This document shows positions 18,326-28,270 of a DNA stretch of 64,000 nt, one piece after another. The stretch's first letter is position 1; each line of letters starts with the position of its first letter. The position numbers were made by a program, and so were the translations under genes. The notes below the pieces were generated by a model, which saw nothing but the letters and a program-made list of their open reading frames with translations, did no database searches and was not told where the DNA came from. Source of the stretch: an uncultured Thalassotalea sp. (GTDB lineage Bacteria > Pseudomonadota > Gammaproteobacteria > Enterobacterales > Alteromonadaceae); contig CANMZP010000003.1 of assembly GCA_947502355.1 (NCBI GenBank), positions 1-64,000 on the forward strand, written 5' to 3'.

Positions 18326-19207
18326 CTATTGAATATGATTAAATTGATTACTTAAGGTTAATACGAATGCTTTAAGTTGCAATAAGTTCTCTTTACCAAT
18401 CCTTAGCAACAGCTTATCAGCCTGACTAAGCTGCTCAAGCTCGGCATCCTGATATTGATAAATAACATTGGGACGAACCAATGCGGGTGATTGCGCAGGT
18501 ACTGGCATATCAAGCACACGTTCGATGCATACCTTTAACACATCATCAAACGATTTATCAACGTACCCCAATTCGGCATAGGCTTCCTCAAACAATGGCT
18601 TTACTTCATCGTATTTTGCGATCAGGGTTTCAGGATCAAATGAATGCAATAAGTCGATAAATGCCGTATAGCGAATATGATTACCATCACTGATACGATA
18701 AGACTCACCTTGCGCTGTAATGTGTTCAGCTTGAAATTTACCAAGCGGTTCTTTTAAAGGAATATGTGAATAAGCCAATTCGCCTTGGGCAAAGTTATCG
18801 GCCGTCACCACAATGCGTCGAATTAAGTCATCGGTTAACAGCAGATCCAATAGCTCTTTGCGCCAAGATAGCTGGGCAACAATATCACCGATCAGCGCAT
18901 CACTGTCATCTAAAGCAGGCAATCTTACCTCAATTTCTTCAATAACAACTTCAGCGACCGGCTCTTCAACAACCAATTCAGGCTCTATGACTTCTGTTGG
19001 CTCATCGACAACAGTCGGTACAACTTCGGTAATTTGCACCTCAGACTCATCAATGGATGTATTTTGCGAGGTTTGTTCTACCATTTCATCTTTAATTAAA
19101 ATGTAGATAAATGCTGCCGCAACAACGAGAAAAATAATGATGTAAACAATAGATGATTCATTACGTTTTTTTTCATTCACAGAAATAGAAGACAACGACT
19201 CTGACAC
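18326..19207 (-). CDS. DUF3014-domain membrane-anchored protein
   Basis: 293 residues from a GTG start at 19207 with AAGGAA about six bases upstream. A short cytosolic N-terminus is followed by one membrane helix (about 20-38), an acidic, Glu/Val/Pro-rich linker (about 45-95) and a C-terminal domain (about 96-290). That domain has the DUF3014 pattern, including DDLIRRIVVTADNFAQGEL and a final helical segment. DUF3014 has no known function; the domain is probably periplasmic. Confidence 0.78.
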   Translation of the reverse strand: MSESLSSISVNEKKRNESSIVYIIIFLVVAAAFIYILIKDEMVEQTSQNTSIDESEVQITEVVPTVVDEPTEVIEPELVVEEPVAEVVIEEIEVRLPALDDSDALIGDIVAQLSWRKELLDLLLTDDLIRRIVVTADNFAQGELAYSHIPLKEPLGKFQAEHITAQGESYRISDGNHIRYTAFIDLLHSFDPETLIAKYDEVKPLFEEAYAELGYVDKSFDDVLKVCIERVLDMPVPAQSPALVRPNVIYQYQDAELEQLSQADKLLLRIGKENLLQLKAFVLTLSNQFNHIQ

Positions 19208-19390
19208 AAAAATTCCTTATAAACATTGGGATGTGTTTAGCATAATAAATTTAATCACATTAGGGTAGGATTAAACGTCGATAATGGCTAATTAGACCAT
19301 AAAAAACGGCGAATATCGGCACCGCATTGCTATTTTTACAATGTAATAACAAAGCGAATACCGAGAAAGGATACTTATGAAAAAATAGGG

Positions 19391-20947
19391 TTATATTTTC
19401 ACTGTTTTTTTGTTGATATTATACTCACGTAGTTTATTGGCAATGGCCGTATGGCTAACGCCAAGTTTTTGAGCTAATTGTCGGGTACTCGGGTAAGCAG
19501 GATACAACTTACGCAATATGTTGGCTTCGTAGCGTTTTACCGCCTGATCCAGTGTGCCTTGGAACTCTTCTTCAAGGTAGCCTTGTTGCGCACTGAAGTG
19601 TGGTAATTTCAAATCTTCAATTCGTACTTTGTCACCATTAAGCAGTGCCATGGCCTTTAAAATCACATTTTGCAATTGGCGTACATTGCCAGGCCACGGA
19701 TATTGCAGGATAAAATCAGCACATTTAATATCAAAATGTACCCCATGGCGATGGTTTAATTTAGCGGCTTTTGCTAAAAACGTTTCTGCTAACGGAATAA
19801 TGTCTTTGCGCCTTTCTCGTAAGGGCGGGATATTTAGCGTTAACACATTTAAGCGATAGTAAAGATCTTCCCGAAAACGCCCTTCTTCAACCTCGGTTAA
19901 TAAGTCTTTACTGCTCGAGCTAATTAATCGAATGTTTGTTTTGTATTCTTTATCATCGTCTACCCGTCTAAAACAGCCATCTTCAATGACCCGTAATAGC
20001 TTGGCCTGAAATATCGGTGACATTTCACTCACATCATCAAGAAATAAGGTACCACCATCGGCTTGTTCAAAAATGCCTCTTTGGAACTCACCATTACTCA
20101 ATGTTCGGCCAAACATTGCAGACTCTATGGCATCGTCAGGTAAAGATGCACAGTTAACGACCAAAAAGTCGCCTTCATTGCGTTTGCTGGCATTGTGGCA
20201 GGCTCTAGCAAATACTTCTTTGCCGGTACCTGTTTCACCTAGGATCAAAATGGAGGAGTCAAGATTCGCCATGCGCTTGGCCTCACGTACCACTTTACGT
20301 TGTCCTGAAGACGACTGTTGAATACCGCGAAAGTTTTTATCTTGAATGTGTTTAAACGCTTTTACCTGCTGACCAAGGCGAGCCTCGGACTTTAGGATAA
20401 TTAACGCGCCAGTAAGCACGTCTTCATTTTCATGATCATCACTTGCAACCGTCGTTGGTAAAATATCGGCAACAAAGTCTTCTTCAAAGAAACTGATTTT
20501 ACGGGTTTGAGCTAGCACATCTTTGGTGCCCAAATACTTAACAAAGTTGAAGCCTTTTAACCACTGGCTGGCTGGCTGGCCAACAATTTCTTCGGTTGTT
20601 AGGCCAATTCGACTTAGCGCGGCATCGTTAAGGCCAAACACATTCGCTCGTATATCTACCGTAACCACAGGGTCGGGTAATGTTCTTACTAAGGTATCAA
20701 GAACATTTCTTGCTCGCTCAGATGGCATAAAAGGGGTTGTTTTTACATCGATAACCCCATCAATAAGACGAAGCTTAGGCATAAAGGTTTGCAGGGTGGT
20801 AAATGCTAGGTTGGGAATGTGAACAAAGATTTCACCGGACGCAGTACTGGCATCAATGCCTTTAATATTAATCTCTTGCTCAACCAGCACAGCAAAGACT
20901 TTTTCTGCTATACCGACTTTATCTTCACAATTTATTTGTAAACGCAC
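19391..20947 (-). CDS. tyrR: TyrR/PhhR-family transcriptional regulator
   Basis: 518 residues from a GTG start; E. coli TyrR has the same MRL...CED opening. Domains are an N-terminal ACT domain (1-70), PAS (about 78-190), a sigma-54-type AAA+ domain with Walker A GETGTGKE (about 236) and Walker B GGTLFLDD, and a C-terminal Fis-like helix-turn-helix (STRQLAQKLGVSHTAIANKL). The GAFTGA loop is replaced by a SNGEFQRG region, so like TyrR it should act with sigma-70, not sigma-54. It responds to aromatic amino acids. A perfect TyrR box 27 bp upstream suggests autoregulation; phhB and phhA lie next to it and are the likely targets. Confidence 0.92.
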   Translation of the reverse strand: MRLQINCEDKVGIAEKVFAVLVEQEINIKGIDASTASGEIFVHIPNLAFTTLQTFMPKLRLIDGVIDVKTTPFMPSERARNVLDTLVRTLPDPVVTVDIRANVFGLNDAALSRIGLTTEEIVGQPASQWLKGFNFVKYLGTKDVLAQTRKISFFEEDFVADILPTTVASDDHENEDVLTGALIILKSEARLGQQVKAFKHIQDKNFRGIQQSSSGQRKVVREAKRMANLDSSILILGETGTGKEVFARACHNASKRNEGDFLVVNCASLPDDAIESAMFGRTLSNGEFQRGIFEQADGGTLFLDDVSEMSPIFQAKLLRVIEDGCFRRVDDDKEYKTNIRLISSSSKDLLTEVEEGRFREDLYYRLNVLTLNIPPLRERRKDIIPLAETFLAKAAKLNHRHGVHFDIKCADFILQYPWPGNVRQLQNVILKAMALLNGDKVRIEDLKLPHFSAQQGYLEEEFQGTLDQAVKRYEANILRKLYPAYPSTRQLAQKLGVSHTAIANKLREYNINKKTVKI

Positions 20948-20973
20948 TTTAGGTCGCTTCCCATTCTTATTTC

Positions 20974-20991
20974 TGTAAACATTATTTTACA
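20974..20991. promoter_or_regulatory. TyrR box upstream of tyrR
   Basis: TGTAAA-cattat-TTTACA is an exact match to the strong TyrR box (TGTAAA N6 TTTACA). It ends 27 bp before the tyrR start codon, so it likely overlaps the promoter. Confidence 0.85.
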
Positions 20992-21048
20992 TTAAAAAGA
21001 ACAGAAAGCGCTAATAAAAAGTTAAATAATTGCTATTTACAAACCGGA

Positions 21049-21393
21049 TTAAGAGTCAAGTAAAGCATCGGTTTTTGCCGCGCAAATAAAATCATTACGG
21101 TGTAGGCCTTTTATGGCGTGCGTCCACCATACAACAGTCACTTTGCCCCATTCTAGAGTTATGGCCGGATGATGAAACTCAGCTTCGGCTAAATCAGCAA
21201 CTTTGTTGGTAAACGCCTGGGCTAACTTGAAGTTTTTAAATTTATAAACTCGCTCTAGCATCATAATGCCGTTGTTTACCGGCGCTGCCCAGTCAGGGAT
21301 TTCCTTAATTAACTCGGCTAATTCTTGGTCACTTACTTTTGGTGCATCCGCGTGGCAGGCAACACACTGTTGCTGGCTTAATTGATTACTCAT
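21049..21393 (-). CDS. phhB: Pterin-4a-carbinolamine dehydratase
   Basis: 114 residues, full length for the family. The conserved active-site block [21 protein letters not shown] (positions 72-91) contains the catalytic His pair and the later His of the pterin site. The enzyme dehydrates the 4a-hydroxy-tetrahydropterin released by phenylalanine hydroxylase, regenerating cofactor. It is cytosolic. It is 99 bp downstream of phhA on the same strand and directly upstream of tyrR, the usual phhA-phhB arrangement. Confidence 0.93.
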   Translation of the reverse strand: MSNQLSQQQCVACHADAPKVSDQELAELIKEIPDWAAPVNNGIMMLERVYKFKNFKLAQAFTNKVADLAEAEFHHPAITLEWGKVTVVWWTHAIKGLHRNDFICAAKTDALLDS

Positions 21394-21492
21394 AGGGCTC
21401 TCTTTGCTTATATTTGATTTTGATATTGTTTTTAATTCGTCGATGCAACTGTGCTTGTTATTTTTATTTTAGTCGCTGCGTTATTTTAGTGG

Positions 21493-22287
21493 TTAAGCGA
21501 CGTCTTTTTTAGGGAATAGCGGCTTATGCAACCCTAAACTTTTTGCTCGGGCAACCAAGGCCAATAAATCCTGCTCCGCGATTTGAGTTAATTCGTCAAG
21601 CGACTCTATATAAAAGTAAATTGGTTGCAGGATATCAATCCGGTATGGGGTTCTAAGTACGTCAACTATATCGAGTGGTTTGCGGATGGCTTTCGCATCA
21701 TGGATTGCATACAGCGTTTCAGCAGGAGAAGATAGCACCCCGCCACCATAAATATGCATACCTTGCTCGGTTTTAAGTAAACCAAACTCGACCGTAAACC
21801 AATACAACCGAGCCAAATAAGTACGCTGTTCTTTGCTTGCTTTTAAACCTAGCTCACCATATTTTTGGGTAAAATCGGCAAAGGCAGGATTGGTTAATAA
21901 TGGACAATGGCCAAAGATCTCATGAAAGATATCTGGCTCTTGTAAATAATCCATTTCTTGCTGACTACGAATAAACGTTGCCACCGGAAATTTACGTTCA
22001 CTGAGGAGCTGGAAAAACTCGGTAAAGCCTATCAAGGCGGGCACTTGTTGGCATTGCCATCCGGTTTCCTTGAGTAAGACTTCAGATACCTCAGATAACT
22101 GTGGGATCCTATCTTCAGGTAGATTCAGTTTTTTTAAGCCATCGAGAAATTGTGGACAGGCACTTTGCTTAATGCAATTGATTTGACGTTGGTATAAGGT
22201 TCGCCAAATGTCATTCTCTTGCGCCGTCCAGTCATAAATGCCCTGCTCATTTGGCTTTTTAGAAATGTATTTGGTTGCCTTGCTCAT
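21493..22287 (-). CDS. phhA: Phenylalanine 4-monooxygenase
   Basis: 264 residues, typical of the single-domain bacterial enzyme. The iron-binding facial triad is seen in the PDIFHEIFGHCPLL segment (two His, about residues 118-124) with the Glu in the WFTVEFGLL segment (about 164). It hydroxylates phenylalanine to tyrosine using tetrahydropterin and oxygen, the first step of phenylalanine catabolism. A near-perfect TyrR box lies 128 bp upstream of the start. It is followed by phhB, which recycles its cofactor. Confidence 0.95.
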   Translation of the reverse strand: MSKATKYISKKPNEQGIYDWTAQENDIWRTLYQRQINCIKQSACPQFLDGLKKLNLPEDRIPQLSEVSEVLLKETGWQCQQVPALIGFTEFFQLLSERKFPVATFIRSQQEMDYLQEPDIFHEIFGHCPLLTNPAFADFTQKYGELGLKASKEQRTYLARLYWFTVEFGLLKTEQGMHIYGGGVLSSPAETLYAIHDAKAIRKPLDIVDVLRTPYRIDILQPIYFYIESLDELTQIAEQDLLALVARAKSLGLHKPLFPKKDVA

Positions 22288-22377
22288 ATAGTCTTCTCTT
22301 TTAAGTCAATAATGTCACACACCTATTCTATGCCGGGTGTTGTTTATTTAGACTTCATACTATGAAAAGACGTTGCG

Positions 22378-22405
22378 GTTTAAAAATTTTTGACGATTTT
22401 TAAAC
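22378..22405. repeat. AT-rich inverted repeat between phhA and ycjF
   Basis: GTTTAAAAAT and ATTTTTAAAC form perfect 10-bp arms around 8 nt. It may end the leftward ycjXF transcript or belong to the phhA control region. Confidence 0.5.
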
Positions 22406-22414
22406 TTACAGTTA

Positions 22415-22432
22415 CGTAAACTTTAATTTACA
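22415..22432. promoter_or_regulatory. TyrR box upstream of phhA
   Basis: cGTAAA-ctttaa-TTTACA differs from TGTAAA N6 TTTACA at only the first base. It lies 128 bp upstream of phhA, a normal distance for activation, and touches the end of ycjF. Confidence 0.75.
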
Positions 22433-22433
22433 T

Positions 22434-23504
22434 TTATTTTTCAACTCGTTCTTTTTGTTTAGGAATCACTTTATTAATAACCGTTTTACTGGTTTTAGAG
22501 AGCAGCAACTTTTTCACTTCATCAATCACCGCTTTCCTTACCCTACTCAATTTGGGTGCCTCTTGATTAAAAGGCAGCGGGCGCGCTAAATGCATGGCGT
22601 TAATCCCCAACCTTGCGGTAAGCATACCTGCCCCCAAGCCTTGTGCCGCTCGAGTTGATACTCGACCTAAACTTTCAACACCCAGCATATCTAGGCCAAC
22701 ATCGGCAACAATCTCACTGGCGCCGGCAAATATCATGTTAGTAAAGACTTGCTTTAATAATTTTATCCGACTCCAGTAACCTAGGTGAATGCCGTATAAA
22801 CCGGCAATTTTATCTATCATTCTAAGGTTACGCCACATCAGGACCATCATATCAACAATGGCCACTGGACTAATGGCAACGAGCATAACCGACTCGGTCG
22901 AGAACCGGGCAATTTGCTTAAGGGCCTGTTCATCAACTTTGCTTAATACGGTGATCTCGTATAAATCGACCACTTCGGCCTCAGTAAACTGATCATTTAT
23001 TTGCTCTAACCACATTTGTTGTTGTTTAGTAATCACATCACTAGGTAGCTGTTTGGTAATATTTTGGCAAAATGCCTGCCCATCAAACACTTTTTCCTGA
23101 TCGTATAATTGCTGAGCACGTCGCTGCGTTTTTTGTTGCTTTTTAAATTGCATCAGGCCGCGCAATTCATTGACTAATGCTAAGCCGCCCATAATACAAA
23201 CACTGCCAATTAATACCGCATAAATGCCAGTTATAAAGGGTGATGATTGAAATCCTTCGATAAAAAACTGTACCAATTCATACACACATAAAAATGAAAA
23301 AGCACTACCTGCAATGCGCCATAACCATTTAGGTCGCGACTTGCCCTCGGCAACGATGGGTTGTTGCTCAATGGATTCTTCAACCGGTTGCCATGCTTCA
23401 TCTGGCAAAATAATTTGCTGAGCTAGGTTGCCTTCTTCGGTGTCGCTTTCATTACTTTCTTCAAATAAAATTTGCTGTTCAAATTCTTCATCTTTTTGGC
23501 TCAT
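22434..23504 (-). CDS. ycjF: YcjF-family (DUF697) membrane protein
   Basis: 356 residues, close to E. coli YcjF. An acidic N-terminal third is followed by two membrane helices (about 66-85 and 92-112) and a C-terminal DUF697 domain with a hydrophobic, Gly-rich part (IFAGASEIVADVGLDMLG). Its ATG overlaps the ycjX stop (ATGA), so the two are coupled. In enterobacteria the ycjXF pair belongs to the phage-shock regulon; here it lies about 3.8 kb from pspABC. Its precise function is unknown. Confidence 0.88.
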   Translation of the reverse strand: MSQKDEEFEQQILFEESNESDTEEGNLAQQIILPDEAWQPVEESIEQQPIVAEGKSRPKWLWRIAGSAFSFLCVYELVQFFIEGFQSSPFITGIYAVLIGSVCIMGGLALVNELRGLMQFKKQQKTQRRAQQLYDQEKVFDGQAFCQNITKQLPSDVITKQQQMWLEQINDQFTEAEVVDLYEITVLSKVDEQALKQIARFSTESVMLVAISPVAIVDMMVLMWRNLRMIDKIAGLYGIHLGYWSRIKLLKQVFTNMIFAGASEIVADVGLDMLGVESLGRVSTRAAQGLGAGMLTARLGINAMHLARPLPFNQEAPKLSRVRKAVIDEVKKLLLSKTSKTVINKVIPKQKERVEK

Positions 23505-24943
23505 TTCATTTTGTCTCCAAGTAAAAATTGCAGCACTTGGTCCATACGGATATTAGCTAGCGATTCATGTTCTTGTACCGGATTTAACGGCGCAAAGGCA
23601 ATGTAATTGAAACTGCGCTCTTTAAAATAATCCGCATCAGGCAAACGCTTGGGTACAGCTCCAGGAAAGACAGTGATCACTTGATGAGTGTCTAAGCGGC
23701 GGCCCTTTAACACATTTATTGACTTGCCTTGATATACACTCTTGCCCTGCTCTGTGGCTTTGACGGATGCAATGGCCAAAGACTTCATTTCTAGGGCATC
23801 AAAGCTGAGTGACTTCTTAGCTTTATATACAAGTTGATCTAATAAACTCAACAAGGCGGGATGCTGCTCGGCGGTAATGTGATCAGCCTTGGTCGCGGCA
23901 AACAACACTTTATCAATTTTCGGTGAAAACAGTCGGGTAAAGAAATTGCTTTTGCCATAAGCAAAGCTTTCTAATATATAGCCTATTGCCTGTTCAAGGT
24001 CATTAAAGGTTTCTGCACCATTATTTAACGGCGTTAAACAATCGGCTAAAATAATTTGGCGGTCAAAATTAACGAAGTGTTGTTGGTAAAATTTACGGAC
24101 AATGCGTTCTCGATATTCCAAATATCGGGCCCTAAGCATACCTATAAAGGTCTGTTGGTCGGCTTTGTTATAACTTTCATCCGACAACACATCCAAAAAC
24201 GGATAAGGAATAAATTGCAATATGGGAGCCCCGGCTAATTCCCCTGGTAAAATAAAACGCCCAGGTTGAATAACACTTAAGCCGAGATCATTACGAAAAG
24301 TATGCAACAATTCGGTATATTCTTGTGCCAGCTCAGCCAGTAACGATTCATCAACGGGCGATAACGGGTCAATATCTTTTAGCTTCTGTAAAAATGACTT
24401 TGCGTGTTCTGCTCTTGGTGGTTTATTAAGTAAATCGGCCATATAGGTTGACCATTGCTCAAACGTTTGATCAAGCATCGGTAAATCCAGTAACCATTCA
24501 CCAGGGTAATCGGTTATATCAAGGTACAGCGTGGCCATCTCGTTGGTATATTTTAAGATGGAATCTTTTGGGTAATAGCGAATCGCTAAGCGTAATTCAC
24601 TAATAGAACGAGTGGCTTGTGGCCATTGCGGCGGGGACAGGGATAATTGCTCTATGGCCCCATCATAATCAAAACGGCTGATATGGAAATTGGATTGACT
24701 AACTCGCTTTGCGGCAATAAAGCGACCATCATGTACGGGCTTAAAAAACGATAAAGCCTGACCATTGCCTTCATTAACCAGCTGATTGACCAAGGAGGTA
24801 ATAAAGGCCGTTTTACCGCTTTGACTTAAGCCAGTAACAGCCAAATTAATGTGCTGATCCAACCCTCGATGCAACACCTCTTTGGTCGTGCTTTTTACTT
24901 TGTTAGCCAACTTCTTAAATGTATCTTTCTCAATTAGCGCCAT
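23501..24943 (-). CDS. ycjX: YcjX-family GTPase-like protein (DUF463)
   Basis: 480 residues, the family length. The N-terminal P-loop LAVTGLSQSGKTAFITSLVN (about 33-52) defines nucleotide binding, and the DITDYPGEW segment (about 142-150) is the family's Walker B/switch region. It is cytosolic or membrane-attached with YcjF. It is the first gene of the ycjXF operon. In E. coli it is induced with the psp genes. A stress role is inferred from that link, not from the sequence. Confidence 0.9.
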   Translation of the reverse strand: MALIEKDTFKKLANKVKSTTKEVLHRGLDQHINLAVTGLSQSGKTAFITSLVNQLVNEGNGQALSFFKPVHDGRFIAAKRVSQSNFHISRFDYDGAIEQLSLSPPQWPQATRSISELRLAIRYYPKDSILKYTNEMATLYLDITDYPGEWLLDLPMLDQTFEQWSTYMADLLNKPPRAEHAKSFLQKLKDIDPLSPVDESLLAELAQEYTELLHTFRNDLGLSVIQPGRFILPGELAGAPILQFIPYPFLDVLSDESYNKADQQTFIGMLRARYLEYRERIVRKFYQQHFVNFDRQIILADCLTPLNNGAETFNDLEQAIGYILESFAYGKSNFFTRLFSPKIDKVLFAATKADHITAEQHPALLSLLDQLVYKAKKSLSFDALEMKSLAIASVKATEQGKSVYQGKSINVLKGRRLDTHQVITVFPGAVPKRLPDADYFKERSFNYIAFAPLNPVQEHESLANIRMDQVLQFLLGDKMK

Positions 24944-25250
24944 GTTTTGATTTCTTTAACGTTGATACTCGCTGAACTCTATCTTAATAATGTATGTTAA
25001 TTGCGCTTTGAATAACAGCCACCATTTACATTTGATCACACTTAAGTTGTTTTTATATCATTTTGCCTAAATAACGTTGATTAAATCAGCAAAATAGCCC
25101 TTAACGTATTGGGATATGAAATTTTATTTCTTATCTTTATTCAACAAGAGACAAAACGCCTTTTCCTGAAAACTTATAACTACACTCACCTCACAACAAA
25201 ATAACACCAGCAACACGCACTTAACACCAAACAAACACTGAAAACATAAA

Positions 25251-25268
25251 GTTTGAGCAAGCTCAAAC
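25251..25268. promoter_or_regulatory. Candidate operator upstream of receptor 3
   Basis: GTTTGAGC-aa-GCTCAAAC is a perfect 8-bp-arm inverted repeat about 22 bp before the predicted -35 box. The position suits a regulator-binding site. Confidence 0.45.
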
Positions 25269-25290
25269 AAACTGTCAAAATTTGCAAATA

Positions 25291-25320
25291 TTGTTACACA
25301 TTCCGTAACCGAAATGTAAT
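25291..25320 (+). promoter_or_regulatory. Candidate sigma-70 promoter of receptor 3
   Basis: TTGTTA (25291-25296) and TGTAAT (25315-25320) are 18 bp apart, the same spacing as for receptors 1 and 2. The boxes are weaker matches. Confidence 0.45.
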
Positions 25321-25364
25321 TATCAAACACAATTTACAATACTAACCAGAGAAGAGGTTCTTAA

Positions 25365-28217
25365 ATGAACAACAAAAAATCAAGATTAGCTTCAGCGATT
25401 AAAGGAGGCATTCTCTTTGGTTTAGCGGCTTCAACATCCCAACTAGCATTTGCAGAAGACGTTAACACTGAAGAAGCCATCGAAAGAATTGAAATCACCG
25501 GCTCTCGTATCCTACGTGAAGGTGCTGTTGCACCATCGCCAGTAACCGTTATTTCCGGTGCTGACTTGGTAAATACAGGTGCAATCAGCATTGGTGATGC
25601 TCTTAATGATTTACCTGCACTTGGTAGCACATACTCAATGGCTAACTCTGCTCGTTACATTGGGACAGCAGGCTTAAACTTACTTGATTTACGTAATATG
25701 GGCAGCGACAGAACGCTTGTGCTAGTAAACGGTAAGCGCCATGTATCAAGTGTTGCGGGCTCAGCATCTGTGGACGTTAACACGATTCCAAGTGCATGGG
25801 TTGAGCGTGTAGAAATTATTACCGGTGGTGCATCTGCGGTATACGGTGCCGATGCGGTAACGGGTGTCGTTAACTTTGTATTAAAGAAAAACGTTGAAGG
25901 GTTTGATGCTTCCGTAACGGCGGGTGAATCTGAACATTCGGATTACGATAACACCAAATACAGTTTTTCATACGGTACGAACTTTGATAACGACCGCGGT
26001 AACATAGCATTCGCTGCAGAATTCTCTGAACAATCTTCATTGAATGCCTTAGACCACCCATGGACTAAGACATCATATCGTTCTATGGCGAATCCAAATC
26101 AACCGGCTGATAACCGAGACGATCCAAGATACCCAGATAAAATTTACACGCCAAATGCCGGTTACTGGGGCATTAGCGATCGAGGTACCTTCGGCATATT
26201 TACCTTAGATGACCCATATACATTTAACGATGATGGTTCACCGAGAAAATTAAATTTAGGTGATAATGTTGATGGTCTAACGTGTTCTGATTGTGACTTC
26301 TTTAACCTAAATAAATACAACGAAATTCAACCTGAGTTTGATCGTTACAATTTAAACTTCAAAACAAACTATGAGCTTAATGATAACGCTAACGTTTACT
26401 TTGAAGCCAAATACAGCGAAGTCGAAGCGCAAAGTTTAGGTCAGCCTTACTTTAACTTCTTTGACTTTGACAACGTAATCAAGTCTGACAATGGCTTTTT
26501 ACACCCAGAAACAGCGGCTTTAATTGAACAAGCTGGTGGTGAAGTTGTTGTAAACCGTATGAATGATGACCTAGGTCGTCGTGTAGAAGATAATACTCGC
26601 GAAACAACACGATTTGTTTTAGGTGTTGATGGAACCCTGTTAAATGATTGGGGTTATGATGTTTCATTAGTTCACGGTAAAACAGACATTAAACGCGCTA
26701 ATGGTGCCAATGTCATTTTAGCCAATTACTACAATGCCATTGATTCGATTAAAGATGAAAGTGGTAATGTTGTTTGTCGTGATGAAGAAGCCCGCGAAAA
26801 CGGTTGTGCGGCACTAGATCTCACTCGTTATGGCTCAGCTACTGATGAAGCTATTGATTACATTACCACGACATCGATTGGTAACAGTGAAATTAAACAA
26901 ACGGTTTTCACCGCTTCTGTTTCAAACTCTATGCTGATGGAGTTACCTGCTGGTGATGTTGGTTTCGCTGCCGGTATGGAATATCGTAAAGAAGAAAGTG
27001 AAACAACTGAAGATGATAATGCAGAAGGCACATTCTTTAATGCACTAGGTGAAGATAAAGGTGACTTTAACGTAAAAGAGCTATTCGTCGAAGTTTCTGT
27101 TCCGGTTCTTACCGATGTATTCTTAGTACAAGACTTAGTTGTTGACGCCGCTGTGCGTTACGCTGATTACAGTACAATTGGTGATGCGACGAGTTGGAAG
27201 CTTGGTGTTGACTGGGCAATTAATGACGAGTTACGTTTACGTGCAACACAATCAGAAGCGATTCGCGCGCCAAACATTAGTGAACTTTTTGGTGCACCAA
27301 GTGAAACATTCTATTCTGTAGATGATCCATGTAAGTCTTCAAACTTAGATTTATCAGATGGTTATGATCAACGTCGTGCAAACTGTGCCTCATTTGGTAT
27401 CCCAACTGACTTTGATTCAGACTACGACAGCTCAAGACTACCAGGCGAGCAAAGTGGTAACGAAGATCTAGATCCAGAAGAATCAACCAGTACAACCATT
27501 GGTTTGGTTTACCAACCTGCCTATTTAGATGGGTTTACTGCAACAATTGATTACTGGCACATTGAACTGGAAGAAGCTATCAGCACAGTAGATGCACAAA
27601 CAATTCTTGACCGTTGTGTCGATAATGAATCAGGCGTGGATAACCAATACTGTGACTTAGTAACACGTGATCCGAGTACTCATGAAATCACTTTAATCCA
27701 AAACCGAGTATTAAACGTTGCCGGTCAAGATGTTAAAGGCTTAGATTTTGAGTTTGCTTATGACTTTGATGCATTTGGTGGTTCATTTAACACCAACATC
27801 ATTGCGAGTCATTTAATTGAATTTACCGAATACCCATTCCAATCAGATAAAACAGACTTTACTGAGTGGGAAGGTGTATCTGGTACGCCTGACTGGGAAG
27901 GTACGTTTAACCTACGTTACAGCCATGATGCATGGGTAGTTTCAACATCAACACGCTATGTTGACCGTGTAGATTTATACACCCCTCAAGAGCTTGAAGA
28001 TAACCCTAATCCAAACAGCTTAATGCAATTTGCATCATACGTAGCAACCGATTTGCAAGTAAGCTACGAGTTTGAAAATGGCTTAGGTTTAGCATTAGGT
28101 GTTGATAACGTATTCGATAAAGAATTACCGTTTGGTACAACAGGTACGGGTGCAGCCTCTGCAACTTATGACAACATTGGTCGCTTTGGTTACCTAACAC
28201 TTTCTTACTCTATGTAA
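25365..28217 (+). CDS. TonB-dependent outer-membrane receptor 3
   Basis: 950 residues with an AGAGAAGAGG ribosome binding site. The signal peptide (about 1-30, cut near AFA-ED) is followed by the TonB-box-like IERIEITGSRIL and a plug with GSDRTLVLVNGKRHV and VEIITGGASAVYGADAV. The barrel ends in an aromatic/Met C-terminus (GRFGYLTLSYSM). It belongs to the same broad receptor group as receptors 1 and 2 but has a different leader and plug entry, so it is a more distant relative. The substrate is unknown. It sits between ycjX and pspC, interrupting an otherwise enterobacterial-like gene order. Confidence 0.92.
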   Translation: MNNKKSRLASAIKGGILFGLAASTSQLAFAEDVNTEEAIERIEITGSRILREGAVAPSPVTVISGADLVNTGAISIGDALNDLPALGSTYSMANSARYIGTAGLNLLDLRNMGSDRTLVLVNGKRHVSSVAGSASVDVNTIPSAWVERVEIITGGASAVYGADAVTGVVNFVLKKNVEGFDASVTAGESEHSDYDNTKYSFSYGTNFDNDRGNIAFAAEFSEQSSLNALDHPWTKTSYRSMANPNQPADNRDDPRYPDKIYTPNAGYWGISDRGTFGIFTLDDPYTFNDDGSPRKLNLGDNVDGLTCSDCDFFNLNKYNEIQPEFDRYNLNFKTNYELNDNANVYFEAKYSEVEAQSLGQPYFNFFDFDNVIKSDNGFLHPETAALIEQAGGEVVVNRMNDDLGRRVEDNTRETTRFVLGVDGTLLNDWGYDVSLVHGKTDIKRANGANVILANYYNAIDSIKDESGNVVCRDEEARENGCAALDLTRYGSATDEAIDYITTTSIGNSEIKQTVFTASVSNSMLMELPAGDVGFAAGMEYRKEESETTEDDNAEGTFFNALGEDKGDFNVKELFVEVSVPVLTDVFLVQDLVVDAAVRYADYSTIGDATSWKLGVDWAINDELRLRATQSEAIRAPNISELFGAPSETFYSVDDPCKSSNLDLSDGYDQRRANCASFGIPTDFDSDYDSSRLPGEQSGNEDLDPEESTSTTIGLVYQPAYLDGFTATIDYWHIELEEAISTVDAQTILDRCVDNESGVDNQYCDLVTRDPSTHEITLIQNRVLNVAGQDVKGLDFEFAYDFDAFGGSFNTNIIASHLIEFTEYPFQSDKTDFTEWEGVSGTPDWEGTFNLRYSHDAWVVSTSTRYVDRVDLYTPQELEDNPNPNSLMQFASYVATDLQVSYEFENGLGLALGVDNVFDKELPFGTTGTGAASATYDNIGRFGYLTLSYSM

Positions 28218-28241
28218 GTTAAGTTAACCTTAAAAGAATAA

Positions 28242-28270
28242 AACGATGGCTTCGGCCATCGTTTTTTTTG
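28242..28270 (+). terminator. Terminator of receptor 3
   Basis: AACGATGGC-ttcg-GCCATCGTT is a 9-bp stem with a stable TTCG tetraloop followed by a run of T, 25 bp after the stop codon. Confidence 0.95.

Larger units (their letters stand above)
24944..25364. other. Divergent intergenic region upstream of receptor 3
   Basis: No gene. About 25180-25245 is A/C-rich on the + strand (caccagcaacacgcac and similar words), resembling the tract upstream of receptor 1. An inverted repeat and a candidate promoter for receptor 3 follow and are listed separately. Confidence 0.6.

Noticed and set aside
19391-20947. Sigma-54 activator, by its AAA+ domain
   Set aside because: The GAFTGA loop is replaced and an ACT domain is present, so it is a TyrR-type regulator.
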